From contig OZ022340.1 of the NCBI GenBank assembly GCA_963989245.1, positions 49,048,796 to 49,112,795 of the forward strand: 64,000 nucleotides of DNA, written 5' to 3'. Of the stretch, positions 1 through 10,252 are shown one piece after another. The stretch's first letter is position 1, and each line of letters opens with the position of its first letter. A program made the translations under genes and the position numbers. The notes under the pieces are model-generated. The model was given only the letters and a program-made list of their open reading frames with translations, was not told the DNA's origin and did not search any database. The stretch comes from Nansenia antarctica. Taxonomy: Eukaryota > Chordata > Actinopteri > Argentiniformes > Microstomatidae.

Positions 1-400
1 AGAGAGAGCCGCGGCGAGGACGCACGAGACCCCGAAAGGGGGTGAGGTGCAGGGAGCCGGGCGGACGGAGCGGGTCCCGAAAGGGAGGACTAGCGGGGCG
101 AGAGCGAGGGCTCTGCCAGGAGAGGACTAGCGGGGCGAGAGCGAGGGCTCTGCCAGCAGCGGACGGAGCGGGTCCCGAGAGGGAGGACTAGCGGGGCGAG
201 AGCGAGGGCTCTGCCAGGAGAGGACTAGCGGGGCGAGAGCGAGGGCTCTGCCAGCAGCGGACGGAGCTGGTCCCGAAAGGGAGGACTAGCGGGGCGGGAG
301 CGAGGGCTCTGCCAGGAGCGGAATAGCGGGGCGAGAGCGAGGGCTCTGCCAGCAGCGGACGGAGCGGGTCCCGAAAGGGAGAAGCAGCGGGGGGGGAAAA
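1..400. repeat. GC-rich tandem repeat, 98-bp period
   Basis: The motif GGACGGAGC recurs near 63, 161, 259 and 357, a 98-bp higher-order period. Each unit contains one or two copies of a shorter module (AGCGGGGCGAGAGCGAGGG plus GCTCTGCCAG). The array runs off the left edge of the window. An AATAAA at about 446-451 and a sequence ending CTGCTACA follow it, so the block could be the repeat-bearing U3/R of an LTR. That reading is inference. Confidence 0.85.
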
Positions 401-513
401 GACTCGCTCAGCACGTCAGTGACGGTGCTGAGCTGTGCTGTACTAAATAAACTCATATTCTGTACCATTCCTCTGTGTCGATCTCCCTCTGTGCCTAGAG
501 ACTGCTACACTGT
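401..513 (+). other. LTR-like 3' end (AATAAA to ...TACA)
   Basis: Between the tandem array and the first recognisable exon, the sequence has an AATAAA signal, a T/C-rich stretch and a terminal CTGCTACA. This is the usual layout of the R-U5 end of an LTR. No primer-binding site or second LTR is visible, so this would be a solo or truncated LTR in an intron. Confidence 0.3.
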
Positions 514-3500
514 CCAAAGCCCAGTTCCAGGAGGATATGTCTGCGGTGAAGAAGTGTTCTCTCCAGAGAGCAGCTGAGAAATACATGCTTCAGGGTAAGA
601 TTTGTTAAATTAACCCATGAAGCAATAAAGTAGTGTACTACTGTAAAAAAAACAACAACAACAAAAAACATTATTTAACAAGTCCTGGTCTCTTTTCTCT
701 AATCCTTTTGATGTTGTAGATGGTCGCATGTATTATAGGCCCAAGAAGGGACAGCCACAAAGGAGGGTCATCATGTCAGACGAGGAAAGGAGGCAGTGCT
801 GACCGAGGTCCATGCCGGTCACTTCGGAGTGAAGCGCATGATTGGCAAGATTAATCAGCGCTTCTTCTGGTTTGGCATTGTGAAGGATGTGAAAGACTGG
901 GCAAGCAAATCTATTATTTCTTTAGTTAGTTTTTATGTTTTACAAACAGTAGCAAGATTGTATTTTACACACAGATAATATTCATTCATTCACATTTCAT
1001 ATCAACTTGCACTTTACTGTTTGTTTCAAGGTCCGTACCTGCGTGGCTTGCCAGAGGTTTGAGAAGGTGAAGACTGAAGCCCCTGAGCTGAAGAGCATCA
1101 AGCCTGTTTCACCGTGGTACATGATTGGTGAGTTCTACACTTTTATATCCCAATAAAATTTTTGGGTTTTGACTTGTTTCCCACCATGCTTTCTTTCAGT
1201 ATGCTCTTTTAGTGTGAATGTTTTACTTCCGCTTGTCCAATGTTAGAGTATGCCAACACATTTTTCTTGCTAGGTGTGGACCTCATCGGACCGTTCAAGG
1301 CCTCATCCAAGAATAGCAATCGCTACTGCCTCACAGCGACAGATTTCTTCACCAAGTGGGTGGAGGCCATTCCTATCCAGGTGTGTTATATCTGTGTTTA
1401 GTGTTGTTTTCTCAAATATAATGATCATGACCATGCTTTTTAAAATACTTGAATGTATTGTACTTGAACAGTTCATCACCATGTATCCCAATTTTCATCT
1501 TAAAATTAACATTATAAGTATTAATATAATAGTACCATATCCTGTGTGTATACACTGCTAGGACAAGACGGCAGTGGCAACATCCCAGGCCCTGATAGAC
1601 ATCTTCCACACCCATGGTGCGCCGGAGGTCATCCTGACTGACCAGGGCAAAGAGTTCTGCAACAAGGTCATGTACTTGCTAAAACATATGATCTTGTAAC
1701 AGTTATGGACATACTTGTATGGACAAAACTAATGACTTCTGTCTTACTTTCTTTTTTAGGTCAACCAGATTTTGTTTGAGAAGTGGGGGATGAAGCACCG
1801 GATTACCTCTGCCTACCATCCCCAGACCAACGGACTGGACGAGCGGACCAATCAAACACTCAAGAGGGCTATCGGGAAATCTCTGGATGGGCACCAGGAA
1901 CGGTGGGAGGACAACCTTAAGTTAATCCTTTTCGCACATAACACCAGCGTCCAGGCCTCCACCAAGTACTCGCCCTACCGCCTGATGTACGGTCGGGAGC
2001 CACGGCTGTCCTCTGAGGTATGTCAACTCTTGATATTATTGTTCTTATAATATATAATTTGTTTTGCAAATTGATTCTCAATATAAACAAAAAATAAAAC
2101 ACTAACTCTATGCAAATGTATGTATTGCGTATCTCTATTTGCCTCTCATTTCAGATCACAGGCGACCGTCCTTTTGTGGAGGTGGACGAGATTGATGAAG
2201 ACACCGCTGCAGACTATCTCCACGCCAGGGCTGAGAAGGATGAGGAGGTCTTTGACGAGGTGAAAGATATTACACAACTATATACTGAACAACCACCTGA
2301 GTGATGCTAAGTAACTGCTAAAGCAATAACAATGCCTCAGCAATATACAGAGCTATACTGCACAACAGAGAATTACAATCTCTGCTGCTTCGCTTTTTCT
2401 TCAACGATCAAGGTGCGACTCAACGTGGAGAAGGCCCAGGAGAAACAGCGGGAAAGCTACCGGAAGAGGATCAAGAAGGGAACCAAGCGGTTTGAGATCC
2501 TCCCGGGCATGGAGGTCCTGAAGAAGAATGAGAGGAAACGTGGGAGACCTGGTGGCACAATGGACCCAGACTGGCCAACTAAGTACCGGTAAATGTTAGA
2601 CTTTTAAGAATATTCAGAATGAGAGGGTGATGTGTGATGTCCAATTTTGCCATTATTAATACATTTTTTCTTCAGGGTGACTGAGGTTGGGGACAACAAT
2701 TTGGTGCAGTTGGCCAAGGTCTCCAACAACTGGGAACCAAAACCCCCTATGCCTCAGTGAAGCCTCTGCGGAAGAGTAAGTGTAACATACAGTTCACATT
2801 TTAAAGTTAATGTGATGAGAAACTGTATTTTTTTTACCACAAGATGTCATTCTAAAATTGTTTTGTTGATTGACTTAAGGATTCCGAGCCTGCCCGCCCA
2901 CTCAGAAAGCTGTGTCCCATCCACCGGAGCCAGTGTGTTCTGATGACCCTGAACCGCTAAACTCTGAGCCGGAGTGGGACTCACTTCAGGTACACTTAAA
3001 AATCCTAGCTTCATTCATTTTAAATAATCAAAATTCCAATGGCTGAGTACTGTAACATTAACCCAACATCATTATGTTTTTTAGGCACCATCTCAGCTGC
3101 TAGATGTCATCATCACAGATGCTCAGCTGGGGCGGGCCTGTCCAGCTTTACGTAGCAGGTTGGAGGTGCTTAGGCCTTTCGTTCAGAATCCCAATTGTTG
3201 GCTGAATGATCTCTCCATTGACCATGCTCAGGCTCTTTTACAGGCTCAACATCCCCATGTAGGAGGCCTCTACGCCACAACGTCCCTCTCCCTCCTCTCC
3301 TCCGTACCTGCATCAACCCAGGGGTTTGTTCAGATTTTAAATGTTTGTTCAAATCACTGGGTTACGGTAAGTAACATCGGCTGCAGGGTAGGTACTGTTA
3401 ACGTTTATGACTCCTCTGGTCACGGGTCGACCGAGGAGTTCATTTCTCAAATAACAGGTCTCCTCTCTTTTTCAGGTCCCAAGGTCCTTCTGCAGTGGCC

Positions 3501-3843
3501 TGATGTCCAGCAGCAGAGAGGCAGCTCAGACTGTGGGCTGTTTGCTATTGCGAACAGTCTCACATGCTGCAGAGGTGAGGACCCAGCAAGCATGGAATTT
3601 GATCAGTCTGCTATGCGTAAGCACCTCTTTTCCTGCTTTCAGGTTGGGCACCTGACACCATTCCCCAGCTCCATACGGTGTCCACGCACGGCCCAGTCAG
3701 TGTACACTATGGACGTTAGTGTGCACTGCATCTGCAGGAGGACCATCCGGACGAGAGGACCAGAGCTTCAGGTATCCTGCAGGAGGTGTTTCAAGTGTTT
3801 CCATTCGTCTTGTGTGTCAATTAATATTATGTTTCCTAATTAA
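514..3843 (+). CDS. Ginger1-type integrase-Ulp1 gene, intron-rich, frameshifted copy
   Basis: The protein can be followed through eleven exons with good splice sites: about 514-594, 720-900, 1031-1127, 1274-1380, 1562-1666, 1760-2017, 2155-2259, 2413-2588, 2676-2775, 2880-2989 and 3085-3843. In order it carries the integrase zinc finger (H..H in EVHAGHFGVKRM, C..C in RTCVACQRF) and a DDE core (D in GVDLIGP, D in LTDQGKEF, E in NGLDERTN). A degenerate GPY/F region (DWPTKYRV) and a Ulp1/C48 protease follow. Integrase plus a C-terminal Ulp1 or OTU protease is the published domain plan of Ginger1 DNA transposases, the source of vertebrate GIN genes. The 900/1031 intron begins GC rather than GT. 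One base is missing near 796: the upstream frame hits TGA at 800-802 just before VLTEVHAGHFG. Upstream exons lie outside the window or are lost. It may be a decayed transposon copy or a domesticated gene with an assembly error. Confidence 0.8.
3085..3843 (+). CDS. Ulp1/C48 cysteine protease and partial PHD-like finger (last exon)
   Basis: This single open exon starts after a TTTTTTAG acceptor and reads APSQLLDVIITDAQ. It has the His-Asp-Gln-Cys signature of Ulp1/SENP-type proteases: H in SNHWVTV, D in VNVYDSSG, Q in LLQWPDVQQ, C in SSDCGLFAIA. These enzymes cut SUMO/ubiquitin-like conjugates; the substrate here is unknown. The end carries a Cys/His cluster (CICRRT, CRRCFKCFHSSC) like a PHD finger. 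The stop TAA at 3841-3843 is followed in frame by FVCTACKVVF and a second stop. The missing final CxxC pair of the finger therefore lies just past the stop, suggesting a recent nonsense mutation. Confidence 0.8.
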   Translation, partial: APSQLLDVIITDAQLGRACPALRSRLEVLRPFVQNPNCWLNDLSIDHAQALLQAQHPHVGGLYATTSLSLLSSVPASTQGFVQILNVCSNHWVTVSNIGCRVGTVNVYDSSGHGSTEEFISQITGLLSFSGPKVLLQWPDVQQQRGSSDCGLFAIANSLTCCRGEDPASMEFDQSAMRKHLFSCFQVGHLTPFPSSIRCPRTAQSVYTMDVSVHCICRRTIRTRGPELQVSCRRCFKCFHSSCVSINIMFPN

Positions 3844-3889
3844 TTTGTTTGTACTGCTTGTAAAGTTGTTTTTTAAGTATTTTCCAGAT

Positions 3890-4100
3890 TGTACACAGAT
3901 AGCCCTGCTACGTCCTCCGTGAGGGCCCGTTCCCCTGTACATAAGTCCCTGTCCAGCCCTGCTACATCCTCCGTGAGGACCACCTCTACCACATCCTCCG
4001 TGAGGACCACCTCTACCACATCCTCCGAGAGGACCACCTCTACCACATCCTCCGTGAGGACCACCTCTACCTCCTCCGTGAGGACCACCTCTACCTCAGG
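3890..4100 (+). repeat. Ser/Thr-coding minisatellite after the Ulp1 exon
   Basis: Imperfect repeats of about 30 bp built on CCTCCGTGAGGACCACCTC. One frame reads repeated SSVRTTST. It could be a further low-complexity exon of the preceding gene, since CACAG stands before it, but nothing proves translation. Confidence 0.7.
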
Positions 4101-4496
4101 CTACTGCAAGTATGAGCCACAATTACATCATTGTTATTTTTAAATGTTCATATTGATTGTTTCATTACTAATACATTAAATGTATGCTCATTCATTCACA
4201 CAGCACCAAGATGTTTTGGACAAAATTACATCTGGACAGTTACCTTTCATCCCCATCCACCCAGTACACTGGTAAGTCACATTGAATAGGGATTATTTAG
4301 AAATGTATTTACTCACAAAATGTTATTTTGACTGTACATATCTGTGCTTGTTTGTGTGTTTACACTAACAAGATGGTTATTGCTTACCTCAACAGGAGAG
4401 CTGATTGGTGTGATGTTACCTAACCCCCCAGATGTTACCCACCAACCCTCCAGATGTTACCCCCAACCCTCCAGATGTTATCCCCTAACCTCCCAG

Positions 4497-4975
4497 ATGT
4501 TACCCCAACCCTCCACCACCACCTCAGACACACCACCACCACCTCAGACACACCACCACCACCACCTCAGACACACCACCACCACCACCTCAGACACACC
4601 ACCACCACCTCAGACACACCACCACCACCTCAGACACACCACCACCACCACCTCAGACACACCACCACCTCAGACACACCACCACCACCTCAGACACACC
4701 ACCACCACCTCAGACACACCGCCACCACCACCTCAGACACACCACCACCACCTCAGACACACCACCACCACCTCAGACACACCACCACCACCACCTCAGA
4801 CACACCACCACCACCTCAGACACACCGCCACCACAACCTCAGACACACCACCACCACCTCAGACACACCACCACCTCAGACACACCACCACAACCACCTC
4901 AGACACACCACCACCACCACCTCAGACACACCACCACCACCACCTCAGACACACCACCACCACAACCTTTAGACT
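4497..4975 (+). repeat. CCACCACCTCAGACACA tandem array
   Basis: About 480 bp of short repeats alternating (CCA)n with CTCAGACACA. Frames read His/Thr/Pro-rich or Ser-Asp-Thr-Pro runs without stops purely because of the repeat. It lies immediately left of the LTR retrotransposon. Confidence 0.9.
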
Positions 4976-5004
4976 TGCCTAAGAGAGAAACAAATATAAA
5001 GTTA

Positions 5005-5303
5005 TGTGACGATCCACACTGGTACCACCAGTGGGCGCCATACACCTGTTGACCTTCTCTTTTGGTTCCAGATGGGCACAGGTGGGGGTGATCATCCTGA
5101 TTGTCCCAGGAACTTTAAGAGAGGGTCAAATTGATGGACTCGGTCTCTTCCTTGTCGACCAGCAGCCTTTTTGTTTGTTGTTACGATTTACTTTATCATT
5201 ATTTCCATTTAACATATATTATTCTTTAATAAATCTCCTATTATTGTTCTCCATGTGTCGTCTCCCTTTTTGTCACCTTGTCCTGAGCCAGGCAAGCGTA
5301 ACA
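5005..5303 (+). repeat. 5' LTR (299 bp)
   Basis: Starts TGTGACGATCCACACTGG and ends GCAAGCGTAACA. It contains AATAAA near 5229. It matches 10253-10551 with no difference seen by eye. The target duplication AGTTA stands directly before it. Confidence 0.95.
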
Positions 5304-5306
5304 AAT

Positions 5307-5324
5307 TGGGTGCTCGTCCGGGAT
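5307..5324 (+). promoter_or_regulatory. Primer-binding site, tRNA-Pro type
   Basis: TGGGTGCTCGTCCGGGAT lies three bases after the LTR. It differs at one of 18 positions from the classic tRNA-Pro primer-binding site. It would prime minus-strand DNA synthesis of the retrotransposon. Confidence 0.75.
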
Positions 5325-6014
5325 TGAATTTGGTGAGAGCAATATTCTCTCCCTTTTCATAGTTGATATTCGGGATTGGATTGTTGGATTTGTCCAACTC
5401 TATATTGGGAGACCCGCATGGTTATTGTTTATAGTTATTGGGTTTTGGTTGGATTGGATGTAATGTATTGTTTAGTATATTTGGTACGTTGGTTTGGGTG
5501 CTGGTGACGAGGGGGAGCTGGCCGTCCGACTGTGCTGACAAGGACGTAACTCTTGGTATTGGCTGTGATCTTCGGCTGGAGTTTGGTGAGTGCTGTGTTC
5601 TATGCAAAGCAGAGAAGGATAGGTAGGGCGGGTGGTTTAGATACCATCAGAGCTATACGTGAACCCCCGTGCTAGGAGTAGAAGCGCTTAACGCTTGTTT
5701 ATTGTTTTCGTTTGTTATTTTTGGTGTGTTGAACGCGGGGGCGCCACCAGGCATTTGCTTGGTGGAAGAGTTGCATGTGAACGCACTGAAGACTAGCTGA
5801 GTGGTTAGTCAGTCATTACTGAGTTAGATGCGGGGCAGCTCTTACGAAGTATGTTAGTTACTTTTCTGTTTTGTATGTGTGCACAGTTACTCGCTTTAAA
5901 TGGGCTGAAGATTATGGCTGATATGGGAGTAGTTTATAGGAGGAGTTTGTAATAGGAGGGGAGATTCCCGTTTGTTAGGGTTGGTTAATATTGGTTATTT
6001 GATTATATTGAGTT

Positions 6015-6642
6015 ATGGATGTTTTTGAGGAGTTTGTGGCAGCTCCGTCGGTCGATGGATTGTTACAGTTAACGAAAGAACAACTGTGGAAGGTTGCTGA
6101 ACATTATGAGGTTAAGCTTGAGGTGGTGAAAGGCCGAGCAAAGAAACAGGACGTAGTGGAGGCTTTACAGAATACATTAATTCAAAGGGGCATACTAAAG
6201 GGTAAAATGTCTGTCCCTAAAATATCCGTTGGGGTTGCATCTGGGTCCACTGAGTTAACATTTGATCAACAGAAAGAATTGTTAGCATTACAGATGGAAT
6301 TTCAGATGCAAGAGCGTGAATTTCAGACGCGAGAGCAGACGCGAGAGCGTGAGTTTCAGGCACAAGAGCGTGAGTTTCAGGCACAAGAGCGTGCGAGGGA
6401 CAGGGAATTGCAGTTTGAAAAATTGGCTCATGAACGGGAGCGCCTTAAGTTGATTGCTGAGGGAAAGTTATCTGACGGTGGAGGTGGCGATTCGAGTAAT
6501 TCTAAGAGGGATAATATGTCTGTCATGGTTAGACTGTTGCCAAAGTTTAATGAAAAAGATCCTGATATATTCTTTTCACTGTTTGAGAGTGTTGCCGACG
6601 ATAGGGACTGGTCTACTTCAGACCGCACCGCATTACTACAGA
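6015..6642 (+). pseudogene. Gag N-terminal half, split by hAT element
   Basis: The frame opens with MDVFEEFVAAP. A leucine-rich N-terminal segment is followed by a highly charged coiled coil with EREFQAQ-type heptads at about residues 90-145, then SVMVRLLPKFNEKDPDIFF, the entry to a SCAN-like capsid domain. After codons for ALLQ the frame runs into the hAT element at 6643. Removing one target copy rejoins it in frame with LIGRAQEAY at 8072 onward. Known Gmr1-type Gags are the proposed source of the vertebrate SCAN domain. Confidence 0.8.
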
Positions 6643-8063
6643 CAGTGTGCGAATTACATCACGGTGTGCGGGGGAGCCCAGGGATTAAAGAAAAAAATAA
6701 AATAAATAATAATCTCCTGACGGAAAAAAAAATTCTGGACAAATCGGGGCCGGTGGCTTTCCGTGTGCAAAGCGCTCGTACGATTTTCCGTTCTACGTTC
6801 TAATGCTTTGACTTTTCTTTCGAAAAATGTGAATACATTTCCGCGTTGTCGAAAATCAATGACACATCGCTAGTCAACTAACACGGCTTGTTTTATGAGC
6901 CTGCTAACAATGTAAAGTAGTGTTCTAGTTAACTAGGTAGCAGTCCAATCCATTACGTTGCAGTATTTTGGCTTGACTAGCAAGTTTGTGTTGTGATTCT
7001 CAACAACGTTGAAACGTAGTTTCACCCTTTTCCATATTTTTGAATAATAAATGTGTGGACTGACGATGTAGCACAGCCTAACTTATTCTAATAATTATTT
7101 AACATAGTTTTATTGTGATAATTATTCCCCCCTCCTCCCAGACTTACAAGGTCACATTATTATTGGATTGGTTGTTTACGTGTCGGGTGAAGTTAGCTAA
7201 ACATTTAACCTGCTAGCAAGAGAAACATCATGTCACTCTCCAAAGGTCTAAAGAGGAAAGTTGACGGTGGAAACAGGGCATTTAGGAATGGATGGAACTA
7301 TGCGTTAATCCTACCTGGTTTCATCAATGCAAAGCCGTTGTGAGACTCACATTTTCCGTGCTCACAATGAATGTTCCCTTCCACCTATACATGCGAGTCG
7401 TCCTTTTCGTCAATGAATGTGATAAAGACGCACTGACTAGAGGAATCGATTGGCGCATAAAAACCTTGAGAACTGCCGGATTAAAGTGAAGTCCATAATA
7501 ATAATAATACATTAGACTTATAGCGCTTTTCTAGACACTCAAAGACGTCCATATCACCAACAAATAGTGACCGATGGGAGATGCCAGTTTTTTTTTAGTT
7601 GTCAATGTTTTTCATAAAATTAAACTGCATTTGCTTTGTTACTGTTCACATGTGTGGTGCAGTCACATAGCCTATAAGTAAACATTAAGTTTGAATTATT
7701 TACTGAGCTGGCGTTACTTTTTTTAAACCACACACCGCATGTCGGCTATTTCAGCAGCACGCACCATGTCCACCTACTTATCACTATGAGGGGTTCAGCG
7801 TCAGTGCACCCCGCTCTGTTACCTTCGCATAGTTGTAGCCAATAAAGGCCTATATGTAGGCTATTATATATCATTTATATACCTAATACCAACATCAAAA
7901 TAGATTGTATGCCTCTACAAATCATATTACACCAGGTAAAATCCGTCACAATTTGGAATATTTTAGAGCTCCCCCAAAATTTCACAAACCATGTTTCCAG
8001 GGGAGCTCATGTCACCACTAGGGGAGCTATAGCTCCCCGAGCTCCCCCTTATTTCGCACCCTG
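6643..8063 (+). mobile_element. Nonautonomous hAT element inside gag
   Basis: The 1421-bp insertion has the 8-bp target duplication ACTACAGA (6635-6642 and 8064-8071). Ends are CAGTGTGCGAATTA on the left and the complement of CAGGGTGCGAAATAA on the right. Inside at about 7230-7325 is a transposase N-terminus (MSLSKGLKRKVDGGNRAF, then WNYALILPGFINAKP), resembling GTF2IRD2/ZBED-type hAT proteins. It is followed almost at once, at about 7385-7430, by the hATC-like end YTCESSFSSMNVIK. The middle of the transposase has been deleted, so this is an internally deleted copy depending on an autonomous relative. Confidence 0.9.
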
Positions 8064-8071
8064 ACTACAGA

Positions 8072-9948
8072 GTGTGCTTATTGGCCGAGCTCAGGAAGCT
8101 TATATTGCTCTTAATGGTAGAGAGAGGAAAGATTATGATACAGTTAAGGCCGCTATCCTTAGGGCATATGAACTTGTTCCTGAAGCTTACAGACAGCGGT
8201 TTAGACAATGGAAGAAACATGACAAACAAACTCATGTTGAGGTTGTAAGAGAACTAACCAGCCATTTCAATCGTTGGTGCGTGGCGGTAGAGGTGAATAC
8301 TCTGGAGGATCTGGCAAATTTGATTATTCTGGAACAGTTTAAAACCATTGTCCCTGATCGCATTGCCACTTACGTTAACGAACACAAGGTGAAAACAGCA
8401 GGTCAAGCCGCGGTGTTGGCAGATGAATTTGTACTGACTAATAAGAGTCAGTTTGGTGAACATCGTTTTCGTAGCGAGGGGAGCCGTAGACATAATCCGA
8501 ACGTGACTGACCTATTGGTAAATCGTACACAATTCCCTAACGAAGGTCCTGGTTATTCTGTCCCCTTTTCAAAGTCGGAGCATGGCAGTCAGAGTAGAGT
8601 AGATCCTAACTCGACATGCAATTATTGCCTTGAGAAGGGTCACTGGAAACAGGAGTGTCCTGTCCTAAAAGGAAAGAAAACCTACAGTGGGAAGGGGGGC
8701 TCTGTTAGACCGTTGGCACTTGCAGTGCATGCTTGTGGGGCAGCAGTAAGAGTGTCTGGGGTTGCCGAGAGGTCTCCCTTTAAACCAGGGGTGATGGCAT
8801 CCTCAGTATCCAGCCCACCTGCGGTTACTGAGTTGGCGGGGGCACTACAGGGCTCTGCCTCCATACAGATTAGCGAGGAGGATCCTGATTTTGGTCCGTT
8901 TATTACTACAGGTTTCGTTTCTCTGGTGGGTAGCCCACAGAAAGTGCCTGTCCAGATACTTCGTGATACGGGGGCTTCAGAATCTTTTATATTGGAATCG
9001 GTTTTAACATTCTCTCAGGAGTCAAGTGTGGGGACCAGCGTTTTGATTAGAGGGATGGGGATGCAGACTTTGTCTGTCCCCTTGCATGAAATTGAGCTTT
9101 ACTCTGATCTGGTCCAGGGGGTAGTAACTATTGGTGTTCGACCCTCTCTGCCTGTGGTGGGTGTGGCCGTCATCTTGGGAAATAACCTGGCTGGAGGAAG
9201 AGTGTGGAGTGATGTGCCTCCACCTCTGGTAGTTAGTTCTGGGTTTACACGACCAACAGGACCCGACCTAAGTGTGAAGGAGTTTCCTGAGGTTTTTACT
9301 GCCTGCGCCATGACTCGTGCTATGAGTTGCATGGACCCTAAAATTGATGATGGTAAAGAGTCTGATAAGTTCACTCCTGACAATTCTGTTTTTCAGTTAC
9401 CAGATCTGCCGCCGTCTTTGTCTCGGAGTGAGTTGATTTTAGCCCAACAGGAGGATCCTGAGATGAAGCTACTGCTCAGTGGGATTCAGCCTAAGGATGA
9501 GCTGGAGAGCTCTGAAAGTGGTTGTTTTCTCTTGGAGGATGTGTTGGTTCGTCAATGGCTTCCTCATAATGATTGTTCTGTGAGTGACCCAGTTTTCCAG
9601 GCAAAATTTACTGGTCCCTACTCTGTTGTACGACAGGTGTCCGGACAGAATTATTTGATCGATGCCCCTAGCCGTAGAGGGTCTACACAGACCACAGTGC
9701 ATGGGGTGTCTCCATCTCCGTCCACTCCTGTGGTGGCAGCAGGAGGGGAGGAGGATGTGAGTGGGCCTGGAGACGGTGTTTTGCGTCCTCGGCTTAAGAC
9801 CATAAGACATTGGCTGATTTATGTGTTATTGTTTGAGTACTGTTTGGTTTCTGTTTGGCACTGGTTTGGGCTCTGCAGCACTTTGATGTTTATGTGGGAG
9901 GGGGGGGGTCCCATCCAGTGGTCGTTTGTTCAGATCATAACCCCCTGA
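8072..9948 (+). pseudogene. Gag (SCAN-like)-protease-integrase remnant polyprotein
   Basis: The ORF continues Gag with a SCAN-like helical domain (AYIALNGRERKDYDTVKAAI, then YRQRFRQWKK) at about residues 5-130. A CCHC zinc knuckle (CNYCLEKGHWKQEC) sits near residue 185 and an aspartic protease (LRDTGASESFI) near residue 300. A linker resembling the region before integrase follows (SRSELILAQQEDPEMKLL, then EDVLVRQWLP). The frame then jumps to FTGPYSVVRQVSGQNYLID, an integrase C-terminal GPY/F module. The HHCC finger and DDE core are therefore deleted at about 9585-9600. The reading frame stayed open across the deletion, leaving a fused Gag-Pro with an integrase tail. Confidence 0.8.
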
Positions 9949-9995
9949 CCTTTTTGCATACTTTGCAGAGTCCGAGCCAGCGCCTTACCAGGTGA
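9912..9995 (+). pseudogene. RNase H remnant after integrase
   Basis: In another frame this reads HPVVVCSDHNPLTFLHTL followed by QSPSQRLTR and a stop. It is the conserved DHNPLTFL/QRLTRW segment of gypsy RNase H. Its place downstream of the integrase tail shows that RT-RNase H was 3' of integrase in the parent element. Everything between the integrase tail and this piece is missing. Confidence 0.75.
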
Positions 9996-10241
9996 ATCAA
10001 TGCTGCCGGTCTAAAACTCTTGTCCTTAATCTCTCTTTCTCTTGCTCCTCCCTCCTTAAATAGAGCTTTTCCAGGTACCAGGAATTGCTGGAGGGTGGGC
10101 AGGTTGTAGGGGAGGTTGGGATTTGACGATTAGGCTGTGTGGCAGAGATCACCGTTTTCTTTGCCATAAACTATTGTTATTATTTGTATTTGTAATCTGG
10201 GAAACACATTTGCAGAGACCTTTTTAGTAGGCCTCTGTTTT

Positions 10242-10252
10242 AAGGGGGGGGA
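10242..10252 (+). promoter_or_regulatory. Polypurine tract
   Basis: AAGGGGGGGGA abuts the 3' LTR and would prime plus-strand synthesis. Confidence 0.8.

Noticed and set aside
4344..4982. Two overlapping ORFs rich in His, Thr and Pro
   Set aside because: Products of the CCACC/CTCAGACACA satellite; two frames are open equally.
5031..5327. ORF in the LTR, repeated at 10279
   Set aside because: It lies wholly within the LTRs and is explained by them.
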